Shown: positions 46,051 to 58,263 of the stretch, in pieces
How the letters are laid out: every line of letters starts with the position of its first letter
How positions within the stretch are numbered: position 1 is the first letter of the stretch
The notes under the pieces: model-generated
Seen by the model: only the letters and a program-made list of their open reading frames with translations
Database searches by the model: none
What the model was told of the DNA's origin: nothing
Assembly: GCA_033297075.1 (NCBI GenBank)
Contig: MU858147.1
Span: 1-64,000, forward strand
Source: Rhypophila decipiens
Lineage: Eukaryota > Ascomycota > Sordariomycetes > Sordariales > Naviculisporaceae
DNA: 64,000 bases
Direction: 5' to 3'
Translations under genes and position numbers: made by a program

Positions 46051-48692
46051 TCAAAGCTTCTCAAACGCTGTCCTGAAGATTTCGCGGCTCTTTTGAAGAT
46101 TCTCCACACGCAGTCGTTCGTTGGGCAAATGCCCATTATCACTGGACTGGCCGCAGGGGAAGTTAGCAGCGGGGGCGTCGAACTCCTTTTCCAAGAATCG
46201 AATTGGTGGAATCGACCCTCCTTCCCGGATATAGAGAGGCCTTCTGGGCTCGTCCTTGGGCCCCCAAGCGGCCATGACAGCCTCTTCCAATGTCTTGAAG
46301 AGGTAATTTCCGGGGACTCCAAGCCAGGGTTCGGCCTTGTTCTTGATATTCACGCTGAGCGTGTGTTGCCGGCCCACATTGAGCTCTGTGTATTCTTCCT
46401 CGAGGAACGACTTGAGCGCGGCGGACACGACGTCAATATCCTGTCCGGGCACAAGACGGATGCTGATCGTAGCCCTGGCATGGCTGCTGATGAGACTACT
46501 TCCTTCGGGAGCCGAGACGTTGTATCCGTGCAGGGTGAGGTTGGGCTCCCGCCATTTAGCAATGAGGTCGCGCTTGATCTTGTCGACAGACCGCTGCGAG
46601 GGGTCCCTGCGTTTGACAATCGTGGCGATCTCGTCGTATTGGCGCTCCTCCTCCTCGGTGATGGCCGGAATACCGTCGTAGAAGCCTGGAAGGTTGATGT
46701 GGTTCTTCTTCCGGTCCTTGAGACTGGAACAGAGAAAGGTGAGCTCCGAGAGCGGCTCGGGAATCTCGTTGCTTCCGTCGACGCCTGAATGGATGTCTGG
46801 ATTTGTAGAGTCGATGCACACCGTGGCGTGCAGAACGCCGCGCAGCCCGTATGTCAGGCACGGAATTTCGTCATCGAGCCAGTAGCTGTTGGCGAGAAGA
46901 ACGTAGTCGATGTTCCCAATCAATTCCTTGTTTTGCCTGACGACATCTTCAAACCCTTGAGATCCAGATTCTTCCTCGCCCTCGATAAGGAAGATGATGT
47001 CAGACTCTAGACACTTGGCCTGCAGCAGATCGGTCACAGCATATAGAGCGGCAATAATAGGCCCCTTGTTGTCACTGACTCCACGTCCATATAGGTAGCC
47101 ATCCTTTCCTGTCAAGTTGAACGGATCCGTCTTCCACTTGTCGTCTTTACTCGGCGCAGGGACGACGTCGTAATGGCCGTAGAAGAGAATTCGTTTTCGC
47201 TTCTCGGCGGGCTCGAGTTTCCCGGTAAACTTGGCAAAAACGACTGGATTATGATCTCCACCGGTGCTGAGCATCTCAACCTGCGCGCCCAAGCGCTTGA
47301 ACAAGGAGCCAAGGAATGTAGCTCCCTTGCGACAGTCTTCGATGAATTCCGGTCGAGACGACACCGTCTTGTAGGACACAAATTCCCTGAGGGATTTGAC
47401 CATCATATCCTTCTCGGGAGCCGCCTCACCCCCCACGGCTTGCTCTGGCATGCCATTCACACGCCAAACGCGAACTTGCTGGTCTGTAGCACCGGTAAAG
47501 AAGAGCTGGTCGTTCTGGAAGGTTGTGAGGGCGGAGCAAATGATCCTGCCATCATGGGCCGTCCATCGACTTAGGCACTGGTACTTGTCGCTGACGTTGG
47601 CTGAAGCACCATTCTCATCCCTGCCGTAGTGGACGGTGCTGTGTTTCTGGGACAAATTAGACAAGGTCTCTCCAGGCGGCTGGTAGACAAGGGGGGTCTT
47701 ACCGATGCAGAACCGCCAGTAGCAGCACTCCACAGCAGGCCAAACTTCATGCCAAGTGTGTTGACCTTTCCCTCGTGGGCTTTGATGACGCGGAGCAGCT
47801 GCTTCGTATCCAGATCCCAAAGCTCGATCACGCCATTGACCTTGCCAGCGTAGAGAAATGAACCATCAATCGCCAAGGAAACGACCGATTCGCCGTTATC
47901 CTCTCCCAGTGTCATGAGCTCCTCAATGTTGCCCGTGATTTCATCGTCGTCGTCCCACTCGGGGCCTTCATCCGTCACTTGCCAAAGCTTGATCGTCCCG
48001 TCTCCTCCGGTTGAAACGAGAACCTCCTCATCTGCGCCCACCTGGACGGTGGGTCCATGTGCAAGCTGAAGGCAAAAAACCCAGCCATAATGTGCGTATT
48101 CGAAGAAGGCGCCCTCGTGGATTTCCACCACCTCTTGAGCCTGGGGAATCAGGGCGTAGTGTGCCTCCACCGGTCTTGGTGTGGATGTGCCGCCAACTGC
48201 ACTCGAGTCAAAGAAGGCGTGGCGACGGTTGTACGGATGCCGCGGTGATGCTGTGCTTGACCTCCTTCTTTGATCGCTCAAGCTGACCCACTCGATGTGT
48301 TGCGTTTGTGTCCCAATGAAGACCATGTCTCTTCGAGGCGAGTACGCGACACTGAAAACATCGCCAACGTCGTGGCAGCTGTATATCTCGTAGAGTCGAG
48401 TGAAGGTTTTGGGGCACCAGACGCTAATGATTGGTTCGCGCGCAGTCGAGAACAGGTACTTCTGATCGTCGGTGAGGAGGAGGGACATGACGCTTCGTCT
48501 ATGCGCCTGAATAGTTCGAACAAGCTGGTACGTTCCCAAAGACCAGACCGCGATCTCGCCCTTGTTGGTGCCAACGAATACGTACTGATCGGAGACGGCA
48601 ATGGCGAGAACTGAGCCATTGTGCTCGAGCTGTTGAAGCAGTTCCGGGGCGGCATCGGAGCCGCCGTCTTCGAGTGTGTCGAGCGAGGCCAT
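46051..48692 (-). CDS. DUG2: Dug2-type glutathione-degrading protein: WD40 plus M20 peptidase, 861 aa
   Basis: Two exons: 47703-48692 and 46051-47646. The 56-nt intron (GTAAGA...CCCAG) is phase 0. Residues about 20-390 are WD40 repeats (GTNKGEIAVWSLG; HEGKVNTLGM; FTGATDQQVRVWRV). From about residue 412 an M20 metallopeptidase follows: GHYDVVPAP (about 487), YGRGVSDNKGP, EGEEESGSQGFED, NPDIHSGVDGS and DNGHLPNER supply the two-metal site. This order and length match yeast Dug2, which with the amidotransferase Dug3 cleaves the gamma-glutamyl bond of glutathione, independent of gamma-glutamyl transpeptidase. No DUG3 or DUG1 gene is in the window. Location is expected to be cytosolic. Confidence 0.93.
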
Positions 48693-49523
48693 TGTAACTG
48701 TTAGGATATGAAGCTGTCAGTATTCTGAATACACGCTGAATACACGCTGAAAGCACGCCGAATAAACGATGAGAAAATCCTCATCAGGTTGTTGGAAAGA
48801 AAGTGATCAACACCTTAACAGACTAGAAGTGCCTAGGATCTTCACAACCCCATGTTTGCACCCACGGTCTGGGATGAAGTAATGTGCTGGTTCGGCGCAA
48901 TGGAGAAGCAGAAAGTTGAAGTTCAATTGATGACTGACGACTTTTTTGGACTGATGCCGCCACGGGCAACCAAGGGTCCAGACCACCCCCACAGTGACAA
49001 ACGAGTGCTGGCTCTGCTGGGTCATCCCGGCCTTGTGTAGCGGGGCAGGTGCCAGGTCAAAACGGCAAGGGGAGCCCTCATTTGAGGAGCTTTCCCACGG
49101 CGTTGTTAAACCAAAGGCCTGATAATTTGGCAAAGAACAAGCAAATGCATGCGAAAATCGGCCTGCTACTGAACAGAAGAGTTTCGCATGTAGGGTCACG
49201 AGCGCTCTTGACACCGAGAACCGGCACACTCAGTGAGGGGCCACTCCACTGTGAAATTGTGCCGTCATCGACAGCCAATTCATGCCAATTCAGCCCTATA
49301 CTCCGTACATAAGAGAAACTGAACGTGCCCTGAACCCCCGCGTGGACAGAGGAAGCGATCGAGAAATCCGGGGCAGGCGTGGGGGTTGCACATGAAAGAG
49401 ATGCATGTTGTATGTCATAACCGCCCGATCGCGTGTGGCTCCGTGTGACAGCCGAAATGTATATAAGAAGGGGAATGCGCCATGGAGAAATTGAGAACTG
49501 GAGAAGGAATAGGAAGAGCTCAC
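48693..49523. other. Intergenic or 3' part of the next gene
   Basis: Promoter of the Dug2 gene up to about 49.07 kb. At 49078-49523 the minus-strand frame of the next gene stays open but looks unlike protein, and contains the intergenic 9-mer TACTCCGTA at 49299-49307. Confidence 0.4.
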
Positions 49524-50013
49524 CTTGGGTCTTGGCTTCCGAGTCTTCGTTCGAGCTCAAGCTGGTTCTTGTGGCCGGTGGCCGTTGGGCAACCACGGCC
49601 GTAGCAGTGGCCACCACTGTAACCGCCGCAGCAGCGAGAGTTCTGGCTTTGTTGATTTTGGCACATCCTGGGCAGCCGTCCTCGTCCTGGTCCTTCTTGT
49701 GAGAACCCCACGATTCGAATGAGTATGGCGAATGCCGCAGCACCGGAGCTTCCACCGCCATGTCGCCGTTTCCTTCAACCGCTCTTGTCAAATTACTTGA
49801 GCTATCCGTACTTGTCGGCGAACCCTTGCCCAATGCCTTCAGAACAGGATCACTCGCGGCTGCTGCTGGGGAAGTTGAATGGAGCCGAGAGGGCCGCGGA
49901 TTGTTGTCCATCATTTGTACAAAAGGCTCACCAGTCGTTCCGGTTTCTTCCACGTCGCGAGCAGTCTCACCTGGCTGAGCAGATGACGCGAGATCAGGGT
50001 TTGAGTGCACCAT
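49524..50013 (-). CDS. Unrecognised protein with one hydrophobic segment, first exon only
   Basis: The ATG at 50013 opens MVHSNPDLASSAQPGETARD, followed by a Ser/Pro-rich polar region and CPGCAKINKARTLAAAAVTV plus further small hydrophobic residues (about 127-152), which could span a membrane. A strong donor (AAG then GTGAGC) follows at 49523. The frame is open to 49078 without it, but the later translation has no protein-like pattern, so I take the exon to end at 49524. The acceptor cannot be decided: several AG sites exist between 49.2 and 49.4 kb. The family is not recognised and no function is assigned. The frame also extends upstream of this ATG to 50175. Confidence 0.42.
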
Positions 50014-50957
50014 CAGCGTCGGTTTCGGCAGGCCGGTTTCTCCTTCACAATCCAGCACGAACGGGACGAAAAAAGTAGGACGGAGGCATCTCACCGCTTT
50101 TACGGCAGGCAGGGGCAAGAAGGAACATAAATCCTCACAACAGTTTCGAAGAGGGACAGGTGCGACGGGAGTCAATGGGCAAGAACACAGTTGTCAGAAA
50201 GCTACAGACGCCCCGTGAGTGGTTGTTGAGAATCGGGCAGGAAAGATATTACCTTGGTCCATTGGCAGAAATCTCCGATTCGGACGGGGGCAGCAACGCC
50301 ACGTCGACACAGCACCTGATCATTGACGCCCAGGGTATTTGTGCCCCTCCACGCCATTTACAGCGATTATCACGCTTGTGCGCATTTGAGCTTCACGCCC
50401 ACCGCATCTCGGAGTGCAGCCAGGCGCACATGGATTGAGACATTTAACCAATGGACCCTGAGTGGCATGAGCGACATCGGGCGACCTTGCAGAGGGGTGT
50501 CGTGCGACCACTCTGTTTGACGACGCCTTCATTCCGATGTTCCATTCACAGCATCGTAGAAAACGCATCGCCATGTTGACGTCTGTTCAAGATGCTTGGA
50601 CTGGCTGGCCCCAATGAATCAATGATAAAACTGACAGCTCAGAGCGCTAAAACAGGGGCAGCCAAGCTAGAACCTTGGGGCTGGCAGGCTGCAGGAGGAT
50701 CAACGGGACCACTCCACCGTATTGTACCCCACCGTTATCTTGCACCGGTGGATCAACGGCATGATGCAACCGAGATCCGGCCTATCCAGTCACTTGGCAG
50801 TGCACATTGACATGTCGACAGCCGGGCAGGATAATCCCGATAAACCTTCAAAAGAGCTTCTCTGGAGGAACCTCATTTAAATCTCGGGAAATCTCGTGAG
50901 ATCGCGAGGCTGGTTGAGACGGTACCGGCGCCATTGCATTCAGAAATGCTGTAGAGC
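50014..50957. other. Intergenic, nothing recognised
   Basis: No coding frame is supported; short frames on both strands overlap each other. Confidence 0.45.
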
Positions 50958-52439
50958 TCACAGGTACTCTCGTGGGATATCTTCATCCCCCCGCCATACC
51001 CTCGCTCGTGGCTTCTTTTCTTCGTCAACCCACCCACGAAACATGCCACCACAGTTATAATCCTGAAGAATCTCAGATCGAACATTCACAATGTTACCAT
51101 CCATATCCCTCACAACCACACACTCAATGCCAATCATGCCGCCCTCCCCTTCTCCAGTCTTGCCCCAGCGACTCCCAGCGCTGAGCTGAAGTTCCCCTCT
51201 GGGACCCGTGACCCTTCTCAGCGCCTCGGCAGATGACACCACGCCGTACCGCGCGATGGCTGCTACGGTCCGTACCGCCGCTGTCCGGAGGAAGCTGTCA
51301 CCATTTCCGGTTCCGGACACGGCTACTGATCGGGTTGTCATCAAGTCACAACTGCGCCTGTTTTGCTCAGTTGATACCAATGGTGTGTACAAAGACAGAC
51401 TAGGCAGACAATCTGCCAGTAGCCCGCTTAATGCCCCGGAAAGTTTAACAGCAGGCCCCTCTTCATCCCAGATGCTCAATCCAGTCCCTCGAGATGTAGG
51501 ATCTCCCCTCTCAACCCATTCCTCCGCCCAGAAGCCAGCCCCTAGAGACGGCGTGTCTCCAATACGGCCCGTCAATTTATTTGTCAAGCCTCCCGTGCTA
51601 GTAGCCACACATACCACACCTTGACTATCCAGCGCAACAGCGCCGCATGTCCCTTGTGGTAGATACTCGTCTGCACTCCAAGTGCCCATTCCCCGGCCTT
51701 GTTGCTCTCTCTCCAACGCGCGGACATGTTCATCCCACCGCTTCTGCGTAAAGAAATACGACGGGTCCACCATCTTCAGTCCATATTGATCTGCTAGTTT
51801 CTCGGCGGTCTCGCCAAAGAGTTGGCAGTGGCCTTGTGCAGAAGGGACATCCAGTCCATCTTGACCTATTGAACGAGGACGAGGTTGGAGATCAGCATCG
51901 CCCATCTCCAGCATCGTCTTGGCCAGTAATATAGGATTCTTGACTCTCCGTAGGCCCATTACTCCGACTCCGCGCTTGATATGTCCCCTTGAGACCATCA
52001 CGCTTGCCTCGAGCTCGTTTATCCCATCGCGTGTGAAGACTGCGCCATGGCCGCTATTGAATAACGGGTGGTTCTCGAGGAGGGTTACTGCGTAGGTCGC
52101 TACTTCGAGGGCAGTTGGTAGGTTCGGCGCTATCGGGGCATCCGTCGGCTTGTCGCACTTACGGGGTGTGCGCATGAAGGAGTCGGCTTTTAAGACCTAT
52201 TTTGGAGTCAAGAAAGCTTCATTAGCCCGGACATCCTCGAACGGCAATCGATTCCTTCAAGCCGGAGCGTGGTGTAGCTAAGGATGGCAGCTACTGACAA
52301 TCGTGAGAATGGTATTGCAAAACTGGCGATACAGCTCCGGAGTCATGCTCGAAGGTGTTATATTTCCCGCCCCTCCGTGTATAATGATTCGGGGCTCGAT
52401 CGCCGGGGACGTGGGTTTCTGGGGTTTGTACTCCATCAT
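50958..52439 (-). CDS. Threonine aspartase / plant-type L-asparaginase, Ntn hydrolase, 459 aa
   Basis: Two exons: 52299-52439 and 50958-52196. The intron (102 nt, GTCAGT...AATAG) is phase 0. The first exon brings RIIIHGGAGNI, the family's N-terminal signature; the second continues TALEVATYAVTLLENHPLFN, SGHGAVFTRDG and NELEASVMV. The nucleophile is the Thr of PQGTCGAVALD (about residue 230), followed by STGGLTNK and GRIGDTPSLGAG. Family members autocleave before this Thr into alpha and beta chains and hydrolyse Asn or isoaspartyl peptides; taspase-like members cut proteins. The length suggests the fungal asparaginase/taspase branch. Two consecutive ATGs (52439, 52436) start the protein. Without the first exon it would lack its N-terminal strand. 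Confidence 0.9.
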
Positions 52440-53573
52440 TCAGGAGTGCCGCTGCTGGATACGTTTCGTACTTTATCGCACTGCGTTGCGCAGTCGGATT
52501 TGACAATCACTGCTTGACTATAGGGGAGGAGGGCGGGAGAGATGAGGGTCGGAAATAGATACGTACGGTATTATGACAAAAGTAGTGTACGCGTGCTCAA
52601 CATGGATTCAAGTTCTGGGTGATGGCAGATGGGGTTTGACCCGGCAGGGGTGAACTGGGCCCGAGATGATGCTTATCTTATCGTAGTTTATCTTATCTTT
52701 CTTTGTCACTTGTCGCTGTGCAGTGGCTCCAAGCTTCCCCACTCGGGTCAGGGTTCCGCGATTGGCACCGGCCCGCTCCCGACTCCCCGGCTCACGAACT
52801 TCACCCGATCGCGCCCCACATCATGATATCATGCCGACAGGGAGCAAACAGCCATTGAAGTCGGCAGCAACATGTTCCCTATAAAATCTAGCATGGATTT
52901 ACCTTCAATTGGTCATCACAGTCTGGACGAAGCGAGTGACCCAGATGGGACCCTGTTGAACCAGGAGCCCTCGACCTACATGCGGGTGCTTCTTCGCTCA
53001 ATTTTGCCACAGAAAGAACTGATTGTCGGCGGTCTGCCACTTTTATCACCTGCGGACGGGACAGAGCTGAAGGCTTGAACAGCCCACCCCCAAAGAGCAC
53101 TTTCCTGTCTGGACTCCATTAATAGCACCTTTGTACGACCGCCTACATATCGATTCTCCACCTCACACCTCACACCCACAAAGCCGCCGGGCCGCTAACA
53201 AGCTGGCCCATCTCCGGAAGCAGTCTCTCGTCAGGTTTCAGCTCTCTCGCGATTGTGTGCGGGAATCAAAGCACCTGTGCTTCCGCCTGCAGCCTGTCGG
53301 CAGCTCATGCTGCTCATCAACCAGATTGAGAAAGTGCAGCAAATCATGCCCTATCGGATCGCGGGCTGCCACACCATCTCCCACAGCCCCAAGCCCGTAT
53401 AGATAACCCAGAGGACACACGCAGCGAGATGTAGGCAGACCCGGGCCATGGAAGGCTCCTCGCCTGTTGCGGCTGGTCGAGACTCGAGAAGGAAAGCAAA
53501 AGAAAAGAGGACCTTCGTGGCGTCAAGAACCTCCTTCAAAGTCCGACCGAGTGATATCAGTCATGACTCTTAA
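52440..53573. other. Intergenic, nothing recognised
   Basis: A promoter region between two divergent genes. A minus-strand frame near 53344-53539 can encode a hydrophobic peptide, but it is not supported as a gene. Confidence 0.4.
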
Positions 53574-56500
53574 CTGGGACCCCCCGCACTTATTTACTCT
53601 CGTCAGGCACCGGGACTTCTCTCTGCTTCTTCAAGTATCGCCCTTTGCTTTGTCCTTACAAGCTTTCAATATGACTCCCCAGTCAATGCGGACGAGCCTT
53701 GCGCGCAGTGTGACGTGGAGGATGAAAAGAGGTGGAAGTGTGTCCCATGTGGTGCTTATTTCTGCGACTATTGCTGGGCGCAGCAAATTCCCCATCGCCC
53801 AAGGCGCCAAGGTCAAGCACACGAGAAGGTGGATACCGATGTTTTCAACAGACTCAACAGCCTCTTCGAACGCAACACAGACCCGAACCATGATCAGCAA
53901 GCCGAGCTACACAGAAGTGACATCGACACCACGTGGTTCAGTGTTGTTAGGCAGGGAGGGAAGAGGGATACTTCTCCACAACTCCAACCGACCAACCGCC
54001 TGGTCGAGCTCATGCTGGACAGCGACACGGGCATCCACCAAGATCGCTACCCACAGCTGGTTTCATTTGTTGGACAGACCGGTGCTGGGAATAAAGATGC
54101 TCATGGACCAGCAGAACCTCTCTGATGACTTGGGTGCTTTCCAAACTCCAGTCTGTGGTGTACCTGGGGACTGCGTTCCGACGACCGGGGATGTTCACCT
54201 GTATTCAGACCCCCTTACAAACTAGTCGAAGCGCCCGATACTATATGCCGACTGCGAGGGCATGTACGGAGGCGAGATCGACCCAAGGGGCTTGCAGGCC
54301 ATCACGGAGAAGTCACCAGATGAGATGAAAGCCCATCGAAGGAATTTACCATTGCGCTGGGCAAACGAACCCGACAAACAGAGCCGCCAGTTTTCCGTCA
54401 CGAATCTCTTTCCAAGAATTCTCTACACCTTCTCGCACGTCATTGTGTTTGTTGTTCGCGAGATCAAGTATGTTGAATTTTGTCTTGGAACTTGGATTCT
54501 GGAGCGAAGAAGCACGAAATATTTTATTGACCGGAAACCCCGACAGAACTTTCGAGTCGGAGATCTTACAGATGCTGGTCGAGTGGGCATCTGGTGTCGT
54601 TGACAAGTCCGTCAACAAGACCAACAAGCCCCATGTCATCATTGCTATCAATGCTTGTGACACTCTAGGCTCCAGCCTGGACACTGAACAGCTTCTCCAC
54701 GAATACAGAGACTCCTTTTCCCGAGTCCCAAAACTTCAGGCAATTGTAGACGACCTCAAGAAAAACGGGATAGAAATCTCGTCTACCGGGGAGCTACTCG
54801 GTTTCTACTACTCGTCGGTTCAAGTAGTCCACATACCATCTGCGTCCCATCAACGATACATGGAGCTGGACGAGAAGACCACCGATCTCTACGACGCGAT
54901 CCGGGAAAAGTGCTATCGATCCTTCTCGGAAAAGCGGCTGGCGAGGATCGAGTTGAACAGGCACATGCTGTTGCGCTTCATGACATCTGCCTATGATCAT
55001 TTCTCCCGTCACCTGGACAAACCATTCGACTTTGTCACGGAAGCCCTTCATCATAACCCGATGCCTCAAGGCTTTGAAGGCCACGTCCTGAACCTGATTC
55101 TCATGATATACACGGCCGAGATGAAAAGTACACATGCCTCAGGCGCAGACTCGTTGGATGGTATTCTCGGCATTCTCAGTCCCCAGATGGCGTCCTGCGT
55201 CATGCTTGCCGCTACTCGAGAAAATTACAAATGTGCGTCACTTCGTTTCTTGACGGCGTCTTATTGCTAACAAGAGGCTCTTTGAGTCCAGGCTCCTACG
55301 ATCGCATCCTGCGGCACAACTTTCACCAAGCCATCAGACGTGCCTTTGACCAGTTCATCAACCGTTGGCTTCGCTGCGGGTTCAGGTCAGGCGATCAGGT
55401 GTGCTGCCTTGTCAAGATATCACACCAAGGTTCTCACCAGGACGAAAACGGGAAATACTTTTCCGACCCTCTTTCCGACGGGGGATTCTCGCAGCGCATC
55501 AACCCAGATGCCGCCTTTGATTGCTGGATGGAGAGGATAGAGGTGCACTTGGACCGACTCAAGCGCAAAATGAACCTATCAGGTGATGATAGGGTGGAGA
55601 CGGGGATTGTGTGGCTATCTCACCGGGACCAGGTCGAGAGCTTCTACAAAAAGCACCCCTCCTTGGACAAAGCTATCACCCACGCAACATGTTTAATCTG
55701 CGTGAACCAGATTCCCACCCACGTCCTACCATGTGGACACGTCCTTTGCGATGACTGTGTGTTGGCTCTGGGAGAAAAGGCCAGAGACGGTAGTATCGAG
55801 CTGAGCTATTGTCCTCTCCATTCCACTCGGTCAGCTTGGCGTCCCGAGGAGAGTCCATTCAGAATCCGCTTCAAGCCGCCCGAAGCAGGAACTCGCGTCC
55901 TGTGTCTTGATGGGTAAGTTAATATTCCCCGTCAGATAGGAACAGTGGGCCGAATACTAACTTCTCCTCTTTGCGCCAGTGGTGGTGTTCGAGGGATTGT
56001 CGAGCTGGTGATCCTGCAAGCCTTGGAGGACGAGCTCCTCGGCATCCCGATTCGAAACTTCTTCGATCTCATTGTCGGCACAAGGTGTGTGAGAGATAGC
56101 GACCTCTACTTGAGAAGTCAATCGCCGAAAGCTGACCTCACATTCTCTCACAGTACTGGCGGGATCATTGCGCTAGGTCTTGGTGTGAAGAACTGGTCGT
56201 TAGACACGTGCATCGACAAGTTCAAGACTCTATGCACCGATGGCTTCAAGCCACGTCTATTCGGCACGTGGAAAAAGAGCGCACCGTTCTTCAGCATGTT
56301 CAACAGCATCTACAAAACACAGCCACTGGAATCTGCCTTGCAGGCAGCTTTTGATGCGCAAGGACTTCTATTCGGCCCCAGGTCAAACCGAGAGGCTCCC
56401 TTCGTCCGAGTCGCAGTAACAACCACAGGGGCTATACGTCGCGATGCTGCAATCTTTACCAATTACAACGGTGACAGCGCTGACCGTGAGAAACGTAAGC

Positions 56501-58263
56501 TCTCCCGTATTAACCAGAAGGGCAAGATGAGCTGACATGTGCAACAGATCACTATCAGCTTCTACGGGAACAAGGTCCTTTGACCGAGATCAAGGTCTGG
56601 GAAGCGTAAGCGCCCTTTGAGCCTAGCAGTGGCTACTCATGCTATTCGTCGTAGCTAACCAATTCCACAGAGCTCGTGCAACATCGGCAGCGCCGCGCTA
56701 CTTTAAACCATTTTCCCGCCAGGGCACCGGGGATACCTTCATTGACGGCGCCATAAACCACAACTGCCCGATCCGGATCGCCCACCACGAGCAGCGTCTT
56801 ATCAGGAGCAACGATGAAGAACGTCCGCCGGATATTCTGATATCACTAGGCACGGGGCTGGAAACTCTCCCTGAACAGACCAAGGCAACCACTCCACCCA
56901 CCGAAGGCCAAAAGACGACAGGATTCAGGTTCCGTTGGAGAGTTGCATTTGATATGGTTGATAAGCAGCTTGACACGGAGGCCACATGGAGAGACTACCA
57001 GGATCGCATCCCGCCCCGACACGGGATGAAGGACGTGGAGGATCGTCGGCGACATATGCGGATCAATGTCGAGTTTCCCAAGGGAGATTCACGGCCTGGT
57101 CTCGACGCCATTGGGAAACTGAAGTATCTCGAGGACGAAGCAAGGACAGCGTGCAAGAGCAATGTCGATATCAAGGAAGCTGCCCACCGTTTAGTGGCAA
57201 GTTGCTTCTACTTCGAAACCAACAAGAGTCGCCGGGAACATGAAATAAACAGGGTGGTCTTCCATGGTGAGTCCCCCTTGTTCAACCCCTGCCCTGATAA
57301 TTATCCTAGTGTTTGCCGATGAGTTACTAATGTCTCGAAACCGCTTTTCATGCAACACCAGGCGCTATAAAATGTCGATTGGAAGAAGAGAGTGATATCC
57401 AAGGCCTTGGCAAATTTCTCAGAAATTGCATCAAGCCTTTCCAAGGTTTCAAGCCTTCCTTTCTGCTACAACCCGATTATGTACCATCCTCAGCCAAAAC
57501 GGAAGAGTCGATGAACGGTTCCGTGATACCAATCCCATCCAGCACTCTTGATTTCATGGTCAACTTTGGCGCCTTTCACCTGCCATTCGATAAAATCAGC
57601 CTTCCCGTGTCGATCGCCTCAAAGCCAATCCGGATGTCCATTCGGCTGCAAAAAGACCACTACCACCAGTACAACGGCAGGTTCGCTTATTTTGGTACAC
57701 TGGCAAGAGCGGAACAGTCACCACCGTACCTTTCTATAAGTGGCTTTCCGAGAGTGGTGCTGTCATCGGATAAGGGCAGTCAAGAGCCCTCCACGCTTAG
57801 CGGGTTCCAGATTACACACGCCGCGGGGTCTACTTCGCCAGTCTCCGGTGTCACCGACACAAGTGAATTGGAGTCACTCAGCCGAACCGTATCTCGTGCT
57901 TCTCTTCAGTCATCTGCTTCTGAAATCGTCGAAGAGCGCCCGGATAGGAATACCAGCACGCGAAGACCGAAACGTTTGTCCAGACTTCCTGGCTTCAGAC
58001 GCTCCTCCGTTTCTGCGTCACCCCCGGTCACATCAGAGTACCATGAGTCTATATCAGACTCACCATCCATACCTACCACGAGTGGACTACGAAGAGCTGA
58101 TAGACGAACCGATGCCGTCAGCCCGAGCACGGATTCTTGTATCAGCGAAGGTTCTTTATCCAGTCCTGGATCACACACGGCGAGTTGGGTGCCTACACCA
58201 CGCTCGTCTATAATTGAGACCGCCTGTGAAGATGATATTGGCGACGGACAAAATGAGCCTTGA
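53574..58263 (+). pseudogene. Broken zinc finger / P-loop / RING / patatin phospholipase gene
   Basis: Eight exons: 53574-54467 (5' end unclear, no in-frame ATG), 54547-55232, 55292-55913, 55980-56084, 56154-56494, 56548-56605, 56671-57266 and 57362-58263. All joins after the first exon keep frame. Order: a Cys-rich finger (CAQC, CVPC, FCDYCW), a P-loop region (SFVGQTGAG), a long helical part, a RING finger (CLICVNQ, LPCGHVLCDDCV), then a patatin domain with DGGGVRG, GTSTGG (Ser codon split by an intron) and DGAINHN. Patatins are Ser/Asp-dyad lipid acyl hydrolases. Two breaks lie in exon 1: an apparent 11-bp loss near 54090, exactly over the Walker A Lys-Ser/Thr, and TAG at 54223-54225, probably from CAG. 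The patatin part is intact, so loss is recent or a shorter product is made. Confidence 0.82.

Noticed and set aside
53344..53539. A short minus-strand frame with a hydrophobic segment
   Set aside because: Only about 60 codons, no supporting splice or start context, and it overlaps other short frames.
53467..54225. The 252-codon frame at the 5' end of the patatin locus as a gene of its own
   Set aside because: Its first part translates to non-domain sequence, while the neighbouring phase encodes the Cys-rich finger. Only its last 130 bases are the real frame after the deletion.
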